39,279 nucleotides of DNA from a virus. Location: positions 1 to 39,279 of IMG/VR virus record IMGVR_UViG_3300010368_000032; one strand, 5' to 3'. The notes beneath the pieces are model-generated. The model was not told the DNA's origin, made no database searches, and worked only from the letters and a program-made list of their open reading frames with translations. Position 1 is the stretch's first letter; every line of letters begins with the position of its first letter. Both the position numbers and the translations under genes were made by a program. This document shows positions 1 to 7,500 of this stretch, one piece after another.

Positions 1-1
1 G

Positions 2-202
2 AAACTTTCAGATCAAGCAGTCGGAGCCGTTATGATGGCTCTTCAAAAGAGCCTTTTGGAGCAATCAGACATTGTTCCAGTTATTAAAGGGTTCGAGTTT
101 GTTCCAGCAGCAGACAAAGAAGGGGACGAAGCACAACTCTTTGTAAAAAACCCTCCTCTTGTTAAACTTGGAAACGAAGATACAGTACAAGAGGGTGAAT
201 AA
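2..202 (+). CDS. Conserved small phage protein, 3' part only
   Basis: The window opens inside this gene: frame 2 is open from the first bases to a TAA at 200-202, giving 66 residues of a C-terminal part. The visible sequence begins with a helical stretch (KLSDQAVGAVMMALQKSLLE) followed by SDIVPVIKGFEF and an acidic tail. I recognise this style of short protein (a few dozen residues beginning LSD..LG..MMALQKSL) from large myoviruses but know no function for it. Its last base is shared with the ATG of the next gene (taATG), so the two are probably translationally coupled and co-transcribed. The true start lies upstream of the window. Confidence 0.75.
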   Translation, partial: KLSDQAVGAVMMALQKSLLEQSDIVPVIKGFEFVPAADKEGDEAQLFVKNPPLVKLGNEDTVQEGE

Positions 203-444
203 TGCCCAGTTATGTGTATGAATGCTCGAAATGTAGCGACGTTACAGAAGTTTTTCACTCTATGAGCGAAGACAGAACTGACTGTGAGGCTTGTGGAGAG
301 CAGAATACACTAAACAAAATACCAGAAGTGCCGATTTACTTAAAATCAAACACTGCTGGTAAGGTTGTTAAGCAACACATTGAAGACGCCAAACAACAAG
401 TTCGTGAAGACAAAGAACAAATGAAAAAGGATTACACAGGTTGA
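202..444 (+). CDS. FmdB-type zinc-ribbon protein
   Basis: An 80-residue protein that begins MPSYVYECSKC and carries two CxxC knuckles at Cys8/Cys11 and Cys28/Cys31, the layout of the FmdB/CxxC_CxxC_SSSS zinc-ribbon family (MP.Y.Y.C..C...E..). The pair should bind one zinc ion. The C-terminal 35 residues are charged and helical (VKQHIEDAKQQVREDKEQMKK) and probably form a helix. The family is described as regulatory in bacteria, but its role in phages is not known; a position one gene before a membrane protein and two before a sigma factor would fit a transcription accessory role, which is inference. The start is supported by an AGAGGG ribosome site 7-8 bases upstream and the taATG overlap with the preceding gene. 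Confidence 0.85.
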   Translation: MPSYVYECSKCSDVTEVFHSMSEDRTDCEACGEQNTLNKIPEVPIYLKSNTAGKVVKQHIEDAKQQVREDKEQMKKDYTG

Positions 445-743
445 CTTTACTTATTTTCTTTTTAATAGTTTCCGTCGCTTTAAACGGACTTTTGCTTTGG
501 TACATTAGAAAAATGCTATCCAAACTACTTTATGTTTCAGATAGCATCGGATCTTTATTGGTAACGGCAAAGAACTTTTCTAATCACTTAGACGGGTTAC
601 ACGCTATGGAAATGTATTATGGAGATGAAACTCTTGGGTCTTTGATTAAGCACTCAAAGCAAGTTATAGAAGACATAAAAGAGTTTGAAGATATCTATGA
701 GCTAACCAATGAAGGGCTATTAGAAGATGAAGAACAAGAATAA
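441..743 (+). CDS. Small membrane-anchored phage protein
   Basis: A 100-residue protein with an N-terminal hydrophobic segment (residues about 2-22, TLLIFFLIVSVALNGLLLWY) followed by a positively charged turn (IRKML) and a soluble acidic helical part. This predicts a single membrane anchor with the bulk of the protein in the cytoplasm. The start is TTG at 441, overlapping the TGA of the zinc-ribbon gene (TTGA). I prefer it because it alone preserves the whole membrane segment and because AAAAGG lies about 10 bases upstream. The last codons overlap the ATG of the sigma factor gene by one base. I know no function. The fixed order zinc ribbon, membrane protein, sigma factor suggests a regulatory cassette, but this is inference from neighbourhood. 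Confidence 0.75.
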   Translation: MTLLIFFLIVSVALNGLLLWYIRKMLSKLLYVSDSIGSLLVTAKNFSNHLDGLHAMEMYYGDETLGSLIKHSKQVIEDIKEFEDIYELTNEGLLEDEEQE

Positions 744-1426
744 TGGCGAAACCAAAAAAGAAAAATCTATACTTTACCCAAGAGCACGAAGATGCAATCG
801 TCAACTATGCTAATACTACTGATATCAAAATAAGAACAGAACTTTATGTAGAGTTTATCGAGCCAGCCTTCAATGAAATGGTCGATAAGATTATCTATAC
901 TTACAAGTTTACAAACCTTCCAAATATCGACGTTCTCAAAGACGAATGCAAAATCTGGCTTACAACAATCTTGGATAAGTATGATCCAGAGAAAGGATCC
1001 AAAGCCTTTTCTTACTTCTCAGTCATTACAAAGAACTGGTTTATTCACAAGGTAAAGAAAACAACCTTGGAGAATAAAAGAGAAGTTCAACTAGATCAAA
1101 TCCCAAAAAACGTAGAGATTAGACAGTTCACTGTTGTAAACGAATATGAATCAAAAAGATTAGAAAAAGAATTCTGGATGAACTTTTGGGAAGAAGTAAA
1201 CTCTTGGGAAACAACCAATATGAAGCCCAACGAAGAGAAAGTCTATGAAGCAATCAGGCTAATCTTTTCCAATCCAGATCGTATAGATATTTACAACAAA
1301 AAAGCAATCTATTTTTACATCAGAGAAATCACAGGTCTCAATACAAAACAAGTCGTTAACAACTTAAATAAAATGAGAGTAAAATACAAAGTATTTAAAA
1401 GAAGATGGGATCGTGGCGATTTATAA
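743..1426 (+). CDS. gp55-like late RNA polymerase sigma factor
   Basis: A 227-residue protein resembling the reduced sigma-70 relatives of T4-like phages (T4 gp55, about 185 residues). Residues 64-106 (LKDECKIWLTTILDKYDPEKG, then SKAFSYFSVITKNWFIHKVKK) match sigma region 2: the 'DPEKG..F..Y....' block and following aromatic helix are the part that contacts the core polymerase and melts the -10 element. Residues about 185-215 (YFYIREITGLNTKQVVNNLN) look like a helix-turn-helix, which T4 gp55 is not known to have, so this protein may contact promoter DNA differently. In T4, gp55 works with the sliding clamp and gp33 to read a -10-only late promoter; the CTATTTAT octamers at downstream gene starts are the likely targets here. 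Start: ATG in a taATG overlap. Confidence 0.8.
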   Translation: MAKPKKKNLYFTQEHEDAIVNYANTTDIKIRTELYVEFIEPAFNEMVDKIIYTYKFTNLPNIDVLKDECKIWLTTILDKYDPEKGSKAFSYFSVITKNWFIHKVKKTTLENKREVQLDQIPKNVEIRQFTVVNEYESKRLEKEFWMNFWEEVNSWETTNMKPNEEKVYEAIRLIFSNPDRIDIYNKKAIYFYIREITGLNTKQVVNNLNKMRVKYKVFKRRWDRGDL

Positions 1427-1444
1427 TACTTTTTTTGTCTTCAA

Positions 1445-1452
1445 CTATTTAT
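1445..1452 (+). promoter_or_regulatory. Putative late promoter, CTATTTAT
   Basis: CTATTTAT lies in the 33-base gap after the sigma factor gene. The ATG of the next gene starts 8 bases after the octamer ends (7 bases between). The same octamer stands before three other gene starts. If it behaves as a late -10 element, transcription would start at or within a base or two of the ATG. No ribosome site is visible between the octamer and the ATG (ttttgct). The assignment is inferred from recurrence and position. Confidence 0.6.
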
Positions 1453-1459
1453 TTTTGCT

Positions 1460-1750
1460 ATGAAAGACTTGGAAACATATATTGACGAAGCAATCAAAAA
1501 CATAAGAAGCGACAGGGCTATTACCACAACTCTGCTAATGGAGTTGATGGAATATATGAAGAAAGACGACGAACGCAAAGAAAAGGTCGGTGTTGTCGCT
1601 GCTAAATATGTAGAAACTTTACAGAGATCAAACGAACAACTTGTTAAAGTCAGTGCTCTTATTCAAAAGAAAACTGAAGGACAAGAGGGTCTAACCGATG
1701 AAGATAAGAGTGAATTATTTGATCTTATAAAGGAAACTAGCAATGGCTAA
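1460..1750 (+). CDS. Small helical protein of unknown function
   Basis: A 96-residue, highly charged protein predicted to be nearly all helix (KDLETYIDEAIKNIRSDRAI ... LLMELMEYMKKDDERKEKVG ... VETLQRSNEQLVKVSALIQK). It has no cysteine, signal peptide or membrane segment. It could be a small coiled-coil adaptor or chaperone. Its gene is first in the unit that carries the tail hub genes, and its last 8 bases overlap the start of the hub gene. Small helical proteins beside hub genes can be assembly factors in T4-like phages (gp26, gp28 and gp51 are examples), but no residue-level similarity to these is visible, so the function is left open. The ATG has no Shine-Dalgarno sequence and sits 7 bases after a putative late promoter, suggesting a leaderless message. 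Confidence 0.7.
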   Translation: MKDLETYIDEAIKNIRSDRAITTTLLMELMEYMKKDDERKEKVGVVAAKYVETLQRSNEQLVKVSALIQKKTEGQEGLTDEDKSELFDLIKETSNG

Positions 1751-3530
1751 ACCCGGAGATTCAAATTGGGCTATATTGAATGTTGGCGCAGGGGTTTTAA
1801 ATCCAATTGGAAGCCCTCTTACTGGAAAAGTTTATAATCCTAATGATGCCGGTTTTTTTGCTATGGCAAGACAAACCACAATTGAAAACTTTTCTCCAAA
1901 AGGTCTTGATGGTCAAGGTCCTATGATTGGCATAGTTCTAAGAGTAGATGGCAAAATGAATATTGAAGGACCAGATAATCCAACATCTTGGCCTAATAGA
2001 TATGCTCAATTAGTTGATCAAAGAAGTGGTATAGCCCTACACCAAATAAAAATAAGAGTACCAGAACTACACGCACACTTACCAGTGCCAAAAGATTTAC
2101 CAGATAAAGAAACTAAAAGTGCAGATCACAGTATCATAAATTTGTACCCTACATTCATTGGGCAGTTTGATACGATTGATGATGGTAGAGAACCAAATCC
2201 GGGTTCTTTAGTGTGGGTAGATTTTCAAAATAGAGAAACCTTACAAGGACCAATTTATCTTGGAGCGGTTGAGGCTAATAAAACATATATGCCAAATGTA
2301 CAAGATACATCTGCTACAAATTGGGATGCTATATGTAATAGCCCGGAAGTGTTAGGAACTGCCACGGGTGGAGGAACCGGCGGTACCGGAGGAACTGGCG
2401 GTACCGGAGGTGGAGGACCTGCTCTTAACGCCGCTGGTATACCAATTGTTGCTGGTGGTGGTCCTCTTGGTACAGGTGGTCCTCTTGGTGGTATACCTAC
2501 CACTCCAACAGAGCTTCTAAAAGCGGCAACAAAACTTTTAAATAGCAAAGCTATTAAAATATATTGTGATAATTTAAGAAAACAAATGATCGAGGAAGTC
2601 AAAAGTATTAATGACATGGGGCTTGATATACCATTTCCTTCAGGATATAACACATGCACTGAAAGTGAAGCTAGAGCATTAATAATGGAACATTTTTCTC
2701 CCGGAGGAGCAAAGTTCAATAGCAAAGATGGCATGTTGGCTGGCACGGGAAATGGGGGGCTACAAGAAGACTTCTGGAATACAAATTCTACAAGGGTGGA
2801 GAGGGGACAAAATGCTATCAAAGTTTTTGATATGTTTGTAAGAAACGGATACACTCCTCAAGCGGCATTAGCAGTTTTGTCTCATGTTGTCGATGAGTCT
2901 GTTTATGATTCTAGGGTTGCCGGAGGGCTTCCAAACAAATCAAAACCAAAAGAAGATAATGGTTATTGGCCGGATAAAGGATTTTATCAAATTAATATTA
3001 AAGGTTCCACAGGGCAGAGTCGTAACCTAACAGAAGCAGACTGCATTGATCAAGTCACAGGAAAAAATTATTTTGATCAAATTGGTGGTGGTAAAACAGC
3101 AGCAATTGCTCCGGAGAAATATGCCAATACTGAAAATCCAGAAAGACCAAGAAAATTAATTAAAGATGTCAAAAATAGCAGGGGAGCAATAACAGAAAAG
3201 CAGTGGGAAGATGGCAATTATTTTGATGCAGGAGATATAGAAGTTTCCACCATGTTTATGATTGCAAGACTAAGAAATGCTGAAGGAAAAACTGAACCCG
3301 GTAAATTAGGTCCCGGACGAATGGGGGGATTAAGCAGACTAATGAAAAATCCTCAAGCCACAGGAGCACAAATCTATGCTCTTATGAGAAACTCAACTTT
3401 TGCTGCCGGGACAGGTCGAGGAAAAGAACAAAAGTCCACAAGAAAAAGAATGCAACACGCTGCAAAAAAAATGGGTAAATGTTACACAGGGGAAGGGTAT
3501 GTAACAAACTTCCAAGGATACCAGACGTAG
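1743..3530 (+). CDS. Baseplate hub / cell-puncturing protein, gp5-like OB fold plus tail-lysozyme-like domain
   Basis: A 595-residue protein in three parts. Residues about 60-185 (VLRVDG..., YAQLVDQRSGIALHQIKIRV, PNPGSLVWVDFQNRETLQGP, IYLGAV) look like the OB-fold domain of T4 gp5 and related hub proteins, where 'pG..V.V.f...e...p..lG' is typical. Residues about 209-255 are a Gly/Thr/Pro linker encoded by 18-base tandem repeats. Residues about 350-560 resemble the phage tail lysozyme domain: NAIKVFDMFVRNGYTPQAAL, then a helix ending VVDES with Glu385 as the best catalytic candidate, then GYWPDKGFYQIN, the usual 'G.gq' strand. In assembled virions such proteins sit at the tail tip and cut peptidoglycan during DNA entry. 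AAAGGA lies 8 bases before the ATG. The lysozyme call is from motif reading and is less certain than the hub call. Confidence 0.7.
   Translation: MAKPGDSNWAILNVGAGVLNPIGSPLTGKVYNPNDAGFFAMARQTTIENFSPKGLDGQGPMIGIVLRVDGKMNIEGPDNPTSWPNRYAQLVDQRSGIALHQIKIRVPELHAHLPVPKDLPDKETKSADHSIINLYPTFIGQFDTIDDGREPNPGSLVWVDFQNRETLQGPIYLGAVEANKTYMPNVQDTSATNWDAICNSPEVLGTATGGGTGGTGGTGGTGGGGPALNAAGIPIVAGGGPLGTGGPLGGIPTTPTELLKAATKLLNSKAIKIYCDNLRKQMIEEVKSINDMGLDIPFPSGYNTCTESEARALIMEHFSPGGAKFNSKDGMLAGTGNGGLQEDFWNTNSTRVERGQNAIKVFDMFVRNGYTPQAALAVLSHVVDESVYDSRVAGGLPNKSKPKEDNGYWPDKGFYQINIKGSTGQSRNLTEADCIDQVTGKNYFDQIGGGKTAAIAPEKYANTENPERPRKLIKDVKNSRGAITEKQWEDGNYFDAGDIEVSTMFMIARLRNAEGKTEPGKLGPGRMGGLSRLMKNPQATGAQIYALMRNSTFAAGTGRGKEQKSTRKRMQHAAKKMGKCYTGEGYVTNFQGYQT
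2370..2490 (+). repeat. 18-base tandem repeats coding a Gly-rich linker
   Basis: Two copies of GGAGGAACYGGCGGTACC (2370-2387, 2388-2405) and, after a short gap, two copies beginning GGTGGTCCTCTTGGT (2457-2471, 2475-2489). Both sets keep an 18-base period. They encode the flexible GGTGGT and GGPLGT stretches between the OB-fold and lysozyme-like domains of the hub protein and are much richer in G+C than the surroundings. Codon-length repeats of this sort expand and contract by slippage, so linker length may vary between relatives. Confidence 0.8.
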
Positions 3531-3561
3531 ATAAATTAGTATACGAATATAAGGAGTGATT

Positions 3562-4536
3562 ATGTCGGCATCAGATAATTTTATATCAATAGACAATAAA
3601 GAACTAGAAATATTAGATGAACAAACAAGGGTAATGTTGGAAACAATCCCAGAAGATATTTATATAAAACAGAAAGGCTATGGTCATCGTAGAAAAATAG
3701 AAAAAGTTCCAGTTTATAATCAGCAAAAAAATGAAAAAGTTCTTCAAGGTCCGGGTTCTAATTCGTGGATTGTCTTTGGAAAAGACAAACCAGCATCTGC
3801 CGCATCTGGATATGGCTCCGTTGGAGCAACACAAGCTTCTGCAATTGATATTTGTGTTGGCAGAGTTGGAGACTGGAAAACAATAACTCAAACAAAAATG
3901 GTAAAAGGTGTTGAAAAAAAGACAACCAAGAGAGAGTTAGTGGCGGAGAATGACTTTGTTAGAGATGCCGCCAGAATATATATATCAGAAAGAACGGACA
4001 TTGATGATTATTTTGGAATTCAAGCAGGAAAAGCCGGAGGATTAAATGGTTTATCTGGAATAGTTGTAAAAGCAGATAATGTTAGGCTTGTAGCTAGAGA
4101 AGGCATAAAATTGGTAACTAGAACAGATGAAAAAAACTCTAAAGGTGCAAATACGGATGTTATCATGGGTGTCGATATAATTGCTGGAAATGATGCTAGC
4201 GGATTACAACCTATGGTAAAAGGTGAAAATTTAAGAGATTTACTTAGGTATATGGTTGAAGATATAAGAAACATTACCTCTATGTTACATTCTATAACAC
4301 TAGCACAAGCATCGCTTGAAACTATGTTAACAGCACATTCCCACCCATCCACGGGTGGGGTAGCTTTTCCGTCTATAGAGTTGGGTGTATATTGTAGCGT
4401 TAGTCAAATAAGAAGGTTGGTTTTTGATGTCCCAGCACAAATTAAAAAGACTTTTGAAAATGTTCTCGAAGAGATAGAATATTTAAAGCCTTATGGTACT
4501 AAGTATATAAATAGTATGTCAAATCATGTAAACTAG
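3562..4536 (+). CDS. Beta-rich baseplate spike-like protein
   Basis: A 325-codon gene (324 residues) following the hub gene. The start is taken as ATG 3562, because AAGGAG at 3551-3556 is a ribosome site with the right spacing; an in-frame GTG at 3556 overlaps that site and is unlikely. The middle (about residues 110-235) has short alternating strands: AARIYISERTDIDDYFGI, SGIVVKADNVRLVAREGIKL, VIMGVDIIAGND. It is followed by LQPMVKGENLRDLLRYMVED and a conserved-looking AHSHPSTGG. This pattern of 'A.ri.i..r.....G....ad.v.i.ar.gi.l.t' recalls the beta-structured ends of gp5/VgrG-type spikes, and 'VKGenL...L' is common in such phage proteins. I infer a place at the tail tip with the preceding hub protein. 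The exact family is not certain. Confidence 0.6.
   Translation: MSASDNFISIDNKELEILDEQTRVMLETIPEDIYIKQKGYGHRRKIEKVPVYNQQKNEKVLQGPGSNSWIVFGKDKPASAASGYGSVGATQASAIDICVGRVGDWKTITQTKMVKGVEKKTTKRELVAENDFVRDAARIYISERTDIDDYFGIQAGKAGGLNGLSGIVVKADNVRLVAREGIKLVTRTDEKNSKGANTDVIMGVDIIAGNDASGLQPMVKGENLRDLLRYMVEDIRNITSMLHSITLAQASLETMLTAHSHPSTGGVAFPSIELGVYCSVSQIRRLVFDVPAQIKKTFENVLEEIEYLKPYGTKYINSMSNHVN
4506..4513 (+). promoter_or_regulatory. Possible T4-type late promoter, TATAAATA
   Basis: An exact copy of the T4 late consensus TATAAATA ends 30 bases before the ATG of the 2,917-residue gene, inside the last codons of the preceding gene. The same octamer also occurs inside genes (for example 14067-14074 and 31167-31174), so chance in AT-rich DNA is a real alternative. 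Recorded because its position is suitable. Confidence 0.25.
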
Positions 4537-4543
4537 GATTGTT

Positions 4544-7500
4544 ATGTCAGATACAGAGTTTTATTTTAAGCGAAATCCCCCTAATAAACCAGTAACCGTT
4601 AGGTCAACGGTTGTTATTAGATTGCCTCTATTTAATGAGAGTCCGTTTGGACCTGATAATAACAATTATCCATCATTTCAATCGTTGATGCATAATGGTA
4701 CGCCTGAATCTTTTGCAACGCTTCTGACTGACGGTGCTTTGAATAAGGCAATTAAGAATGCCTTGTTGTATAATTATTTTGGATATCCAGTAACCAACAT
4801 CAAATACGAAAAAAGCCAAAAAGATTATAAAGAAGGATCTTTACAATTTTCTAGCCAAAACAATAATCATCTTAAATTTACTCAATTTGAAGTTAAAGAC
4901 GGTCAATATGGTAAGTGGATAGACACTCTCCAAACCGTCCAAGGCATACTTTATCGTGGATATGTATCAACAAAAGGGTTTTATCAATATGGCTTGCTGA
5001 AACCATTACCAGATTTTAAAGATACAGAACTTGATCTTTATAATTATTTTGATCAAAGTGGTGATCAACAAACTTTTTCTTTCAAAGAAATACAAGAAAA
5101 TTCTGGATTAGAAGTTGATTTTATAAAAGACATATATATGTGTTTGCATGGTTCCAGTGATGGGGTGAACACCCCTCAATCTGTTGGCGGTTTTAATTCC
5201 TTTGTTGAGCCAATCGGTGTCTCTCCAAGAGGCTCTTTGTTTTACGCTGGAACAGGAGATCCAACTGGACCAGACGTTGAAAAAATTGCAAAGTTTGGGT
5301 TGTATGAGAAAAGTTCTGGTGGAAAAAGCTTTGTAGAATACGAAGCTGGAGGAGAAATATCCGATTTTATAAATGATTTTGATTATTTATCAGCCATGGC
5401 TTCATGGAATAGCCCTTACAATCCTTCTGATAAAACATATGCTAGAGCATGGCTACCAACTGGACCAATCGAAGGGTACTTAACATACATTACTTTGCAG
5501 CCTTCAAACCCACTTATAAATTACAATCCAAATGAAGGATTTATAGATCTTGCTGCCGGTGTTGATGATGGAGAGGTTATTGGTGATGAATCAATTGGGC
5601 TGTACGAGGCATCACAAATATCAGTTTCGGACTTTGCACAGGGCTTAGACTTAACTTGGAAAGCACCATATAATCAGCTAGATTCCCTCGCTTTTTTACT
5701 GGGAGAATATCAAAAAACGGATTGGTTTGTTGCATTTCCCGGATACGGTAATAATGGTGCTTCACTTGAAAATAATTATTCAGTAGAGTTTGGAAAATAT
5801 AATATTGCATCGATGTATAAATTATCTCCACAAATAGAAGATTTGTTAAAAGTTGACAACTTAGACATCAATCCTCTTGGTGGATTGCAATATTATCTAG
5901 ATGATCCCGCTAGAACATTAAACGCAATATATCCCAGAATATTCAAATATGTTAATGATATTGTACCAACTGCCCCATTACCATCTGTATTGCAGGAAGG
6001 ATCAGTAAAAAATGTTAATATAATTGACCCCAGTAAAATCGGTGGACAACAAATAAAATTCTCAGATATTTTACCAAAATTTAGAATAAGCGCAGATGAT
6101 TATTCAAAAAAGTTATACTATAATATACCAGAAAAAACATCTATAGGCTACACTCATGTTATCGGCGATTATAAGATATCTGGTCAAGAACTGATAGAAA
6201 CTATAGGCGAAGATAATAGCATTGACCCAGCAGTTTTGGAGGCTAAAAATAAATTTGTTATTGTTACAAAGACAAAAGAGCAGAGAGATTTTTTATTAGC
6301 TTCAAAAGATGAGTTTGGTAAAGCAGATATAACATATTCTAGTGATCCTAATTTTTTATTTAGATCACTACCCTCTCCTTTAAGTGAAGATTTTAGGAAA
6401 TCACTTATTCAAATAATGGATTCCGGAGCCAACGGTTCCGGTTACCCAGAGGGAGAATTAGACGAGTTACAAAAAGTATATAAATTTTCTGATTATTTAT
6501 GTGCGGCACTTTATTTTAGACTACCGCCTCATTACTCAAACGCAAATAAAGACGAAGGAGTTGGTTCACAACTTATTAAACATCAGCCAGCTACATTAAA
6601 GCAAAGGGCAAAAGTTCACCCCAACATTTGGAATGCTGAACCTAAGCTTAGATTTCTAGAAGGAGTGCAGGCTGATATAGAAGGCATATATGGCGGTCCT
6701 ATAGAGGCTGGACAAATGCCATACATTATGTTTTTAGGATCCTATATAAATTCAACATTTGAGAATACAAATATCACCAATACCGCAGAAACTTTTGAAT
6801 ATACTACTGGTAATGGGTGGAATGAAAGCACTGTTAATGTACCTTATATAGAAATAGAAACTAATACAGCATCTAATTTTGCTTTTCCTGTTTGGAATTA
6901 TGATTATAAAGCTTTATACGAGGTAGGCTGGAAAGACCTGTCTGACTATGATGAATCCAAAAATCCAGAATTGTCTCAAGTATTCGCATCAAATCCATCA
7001 GTGAAATACATAAAAGACAAAGGGATCCCTGATTGGGTTAGGGGTTTAAGAATATATCCCACACTTGATAATGATACAGTCCTCACAAGACCAGATAAAA
7101 ATTCTATTACAGGCACCAGCGATGCTGACTATATTTTAACAGATGAAGATATTGATGAGGCTGTAAATGGTGCCACTTCAACAGGCGATTCAATTGTAAC
7201 AGGATATAAAAACGCAAACACATCATTAGCTAACATAGCGGAAGTTAGTATTGTCAAAAAAATGATGCCAGCAGTGACTTTGGTTATGGAGCCAAATATT
7301 GATGCGGTTTCTCCCGGAAATACTCCATTTAGTATAGAAACATTTGATTCCGAAATTGAAAACTTGTCCTCTAATAATAAAGCGTATGTTGACATTCGCT
7401 ATGCTGTAGAAATAGATATTGATGAAAAAGACTTGATTTTGGATATGGTTGGTCAAGGTGTATTTGCTTTAGCGGGAGAAGTAGGAGATTATGAAAAGCT

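Noticed and set aside
1423-1428. TATAAT at the end of the sigma factor gene as a host-type promoter
   Set aside because: It arises from the last codons (GAT TTA TAA TAC) and has no recognisable -35 about 17 bases upstream. The neighbouring CTATTTAT is a better promoter candidate.
2255-2854. Long open frame on the minus strand opposite the hub gene
   Set aside because: It is the mirror of a well-supported plus-strand gene, with proline-rich sequence created by the Gly-rich linker, and has no ribosome site or neighbours on that strand.
3556-3561. GTG at 3556 as start of the spike-like gene
   Set aside because: The GTG overlaps the AAGGAG ribosome site that serves the ATG at 3562.
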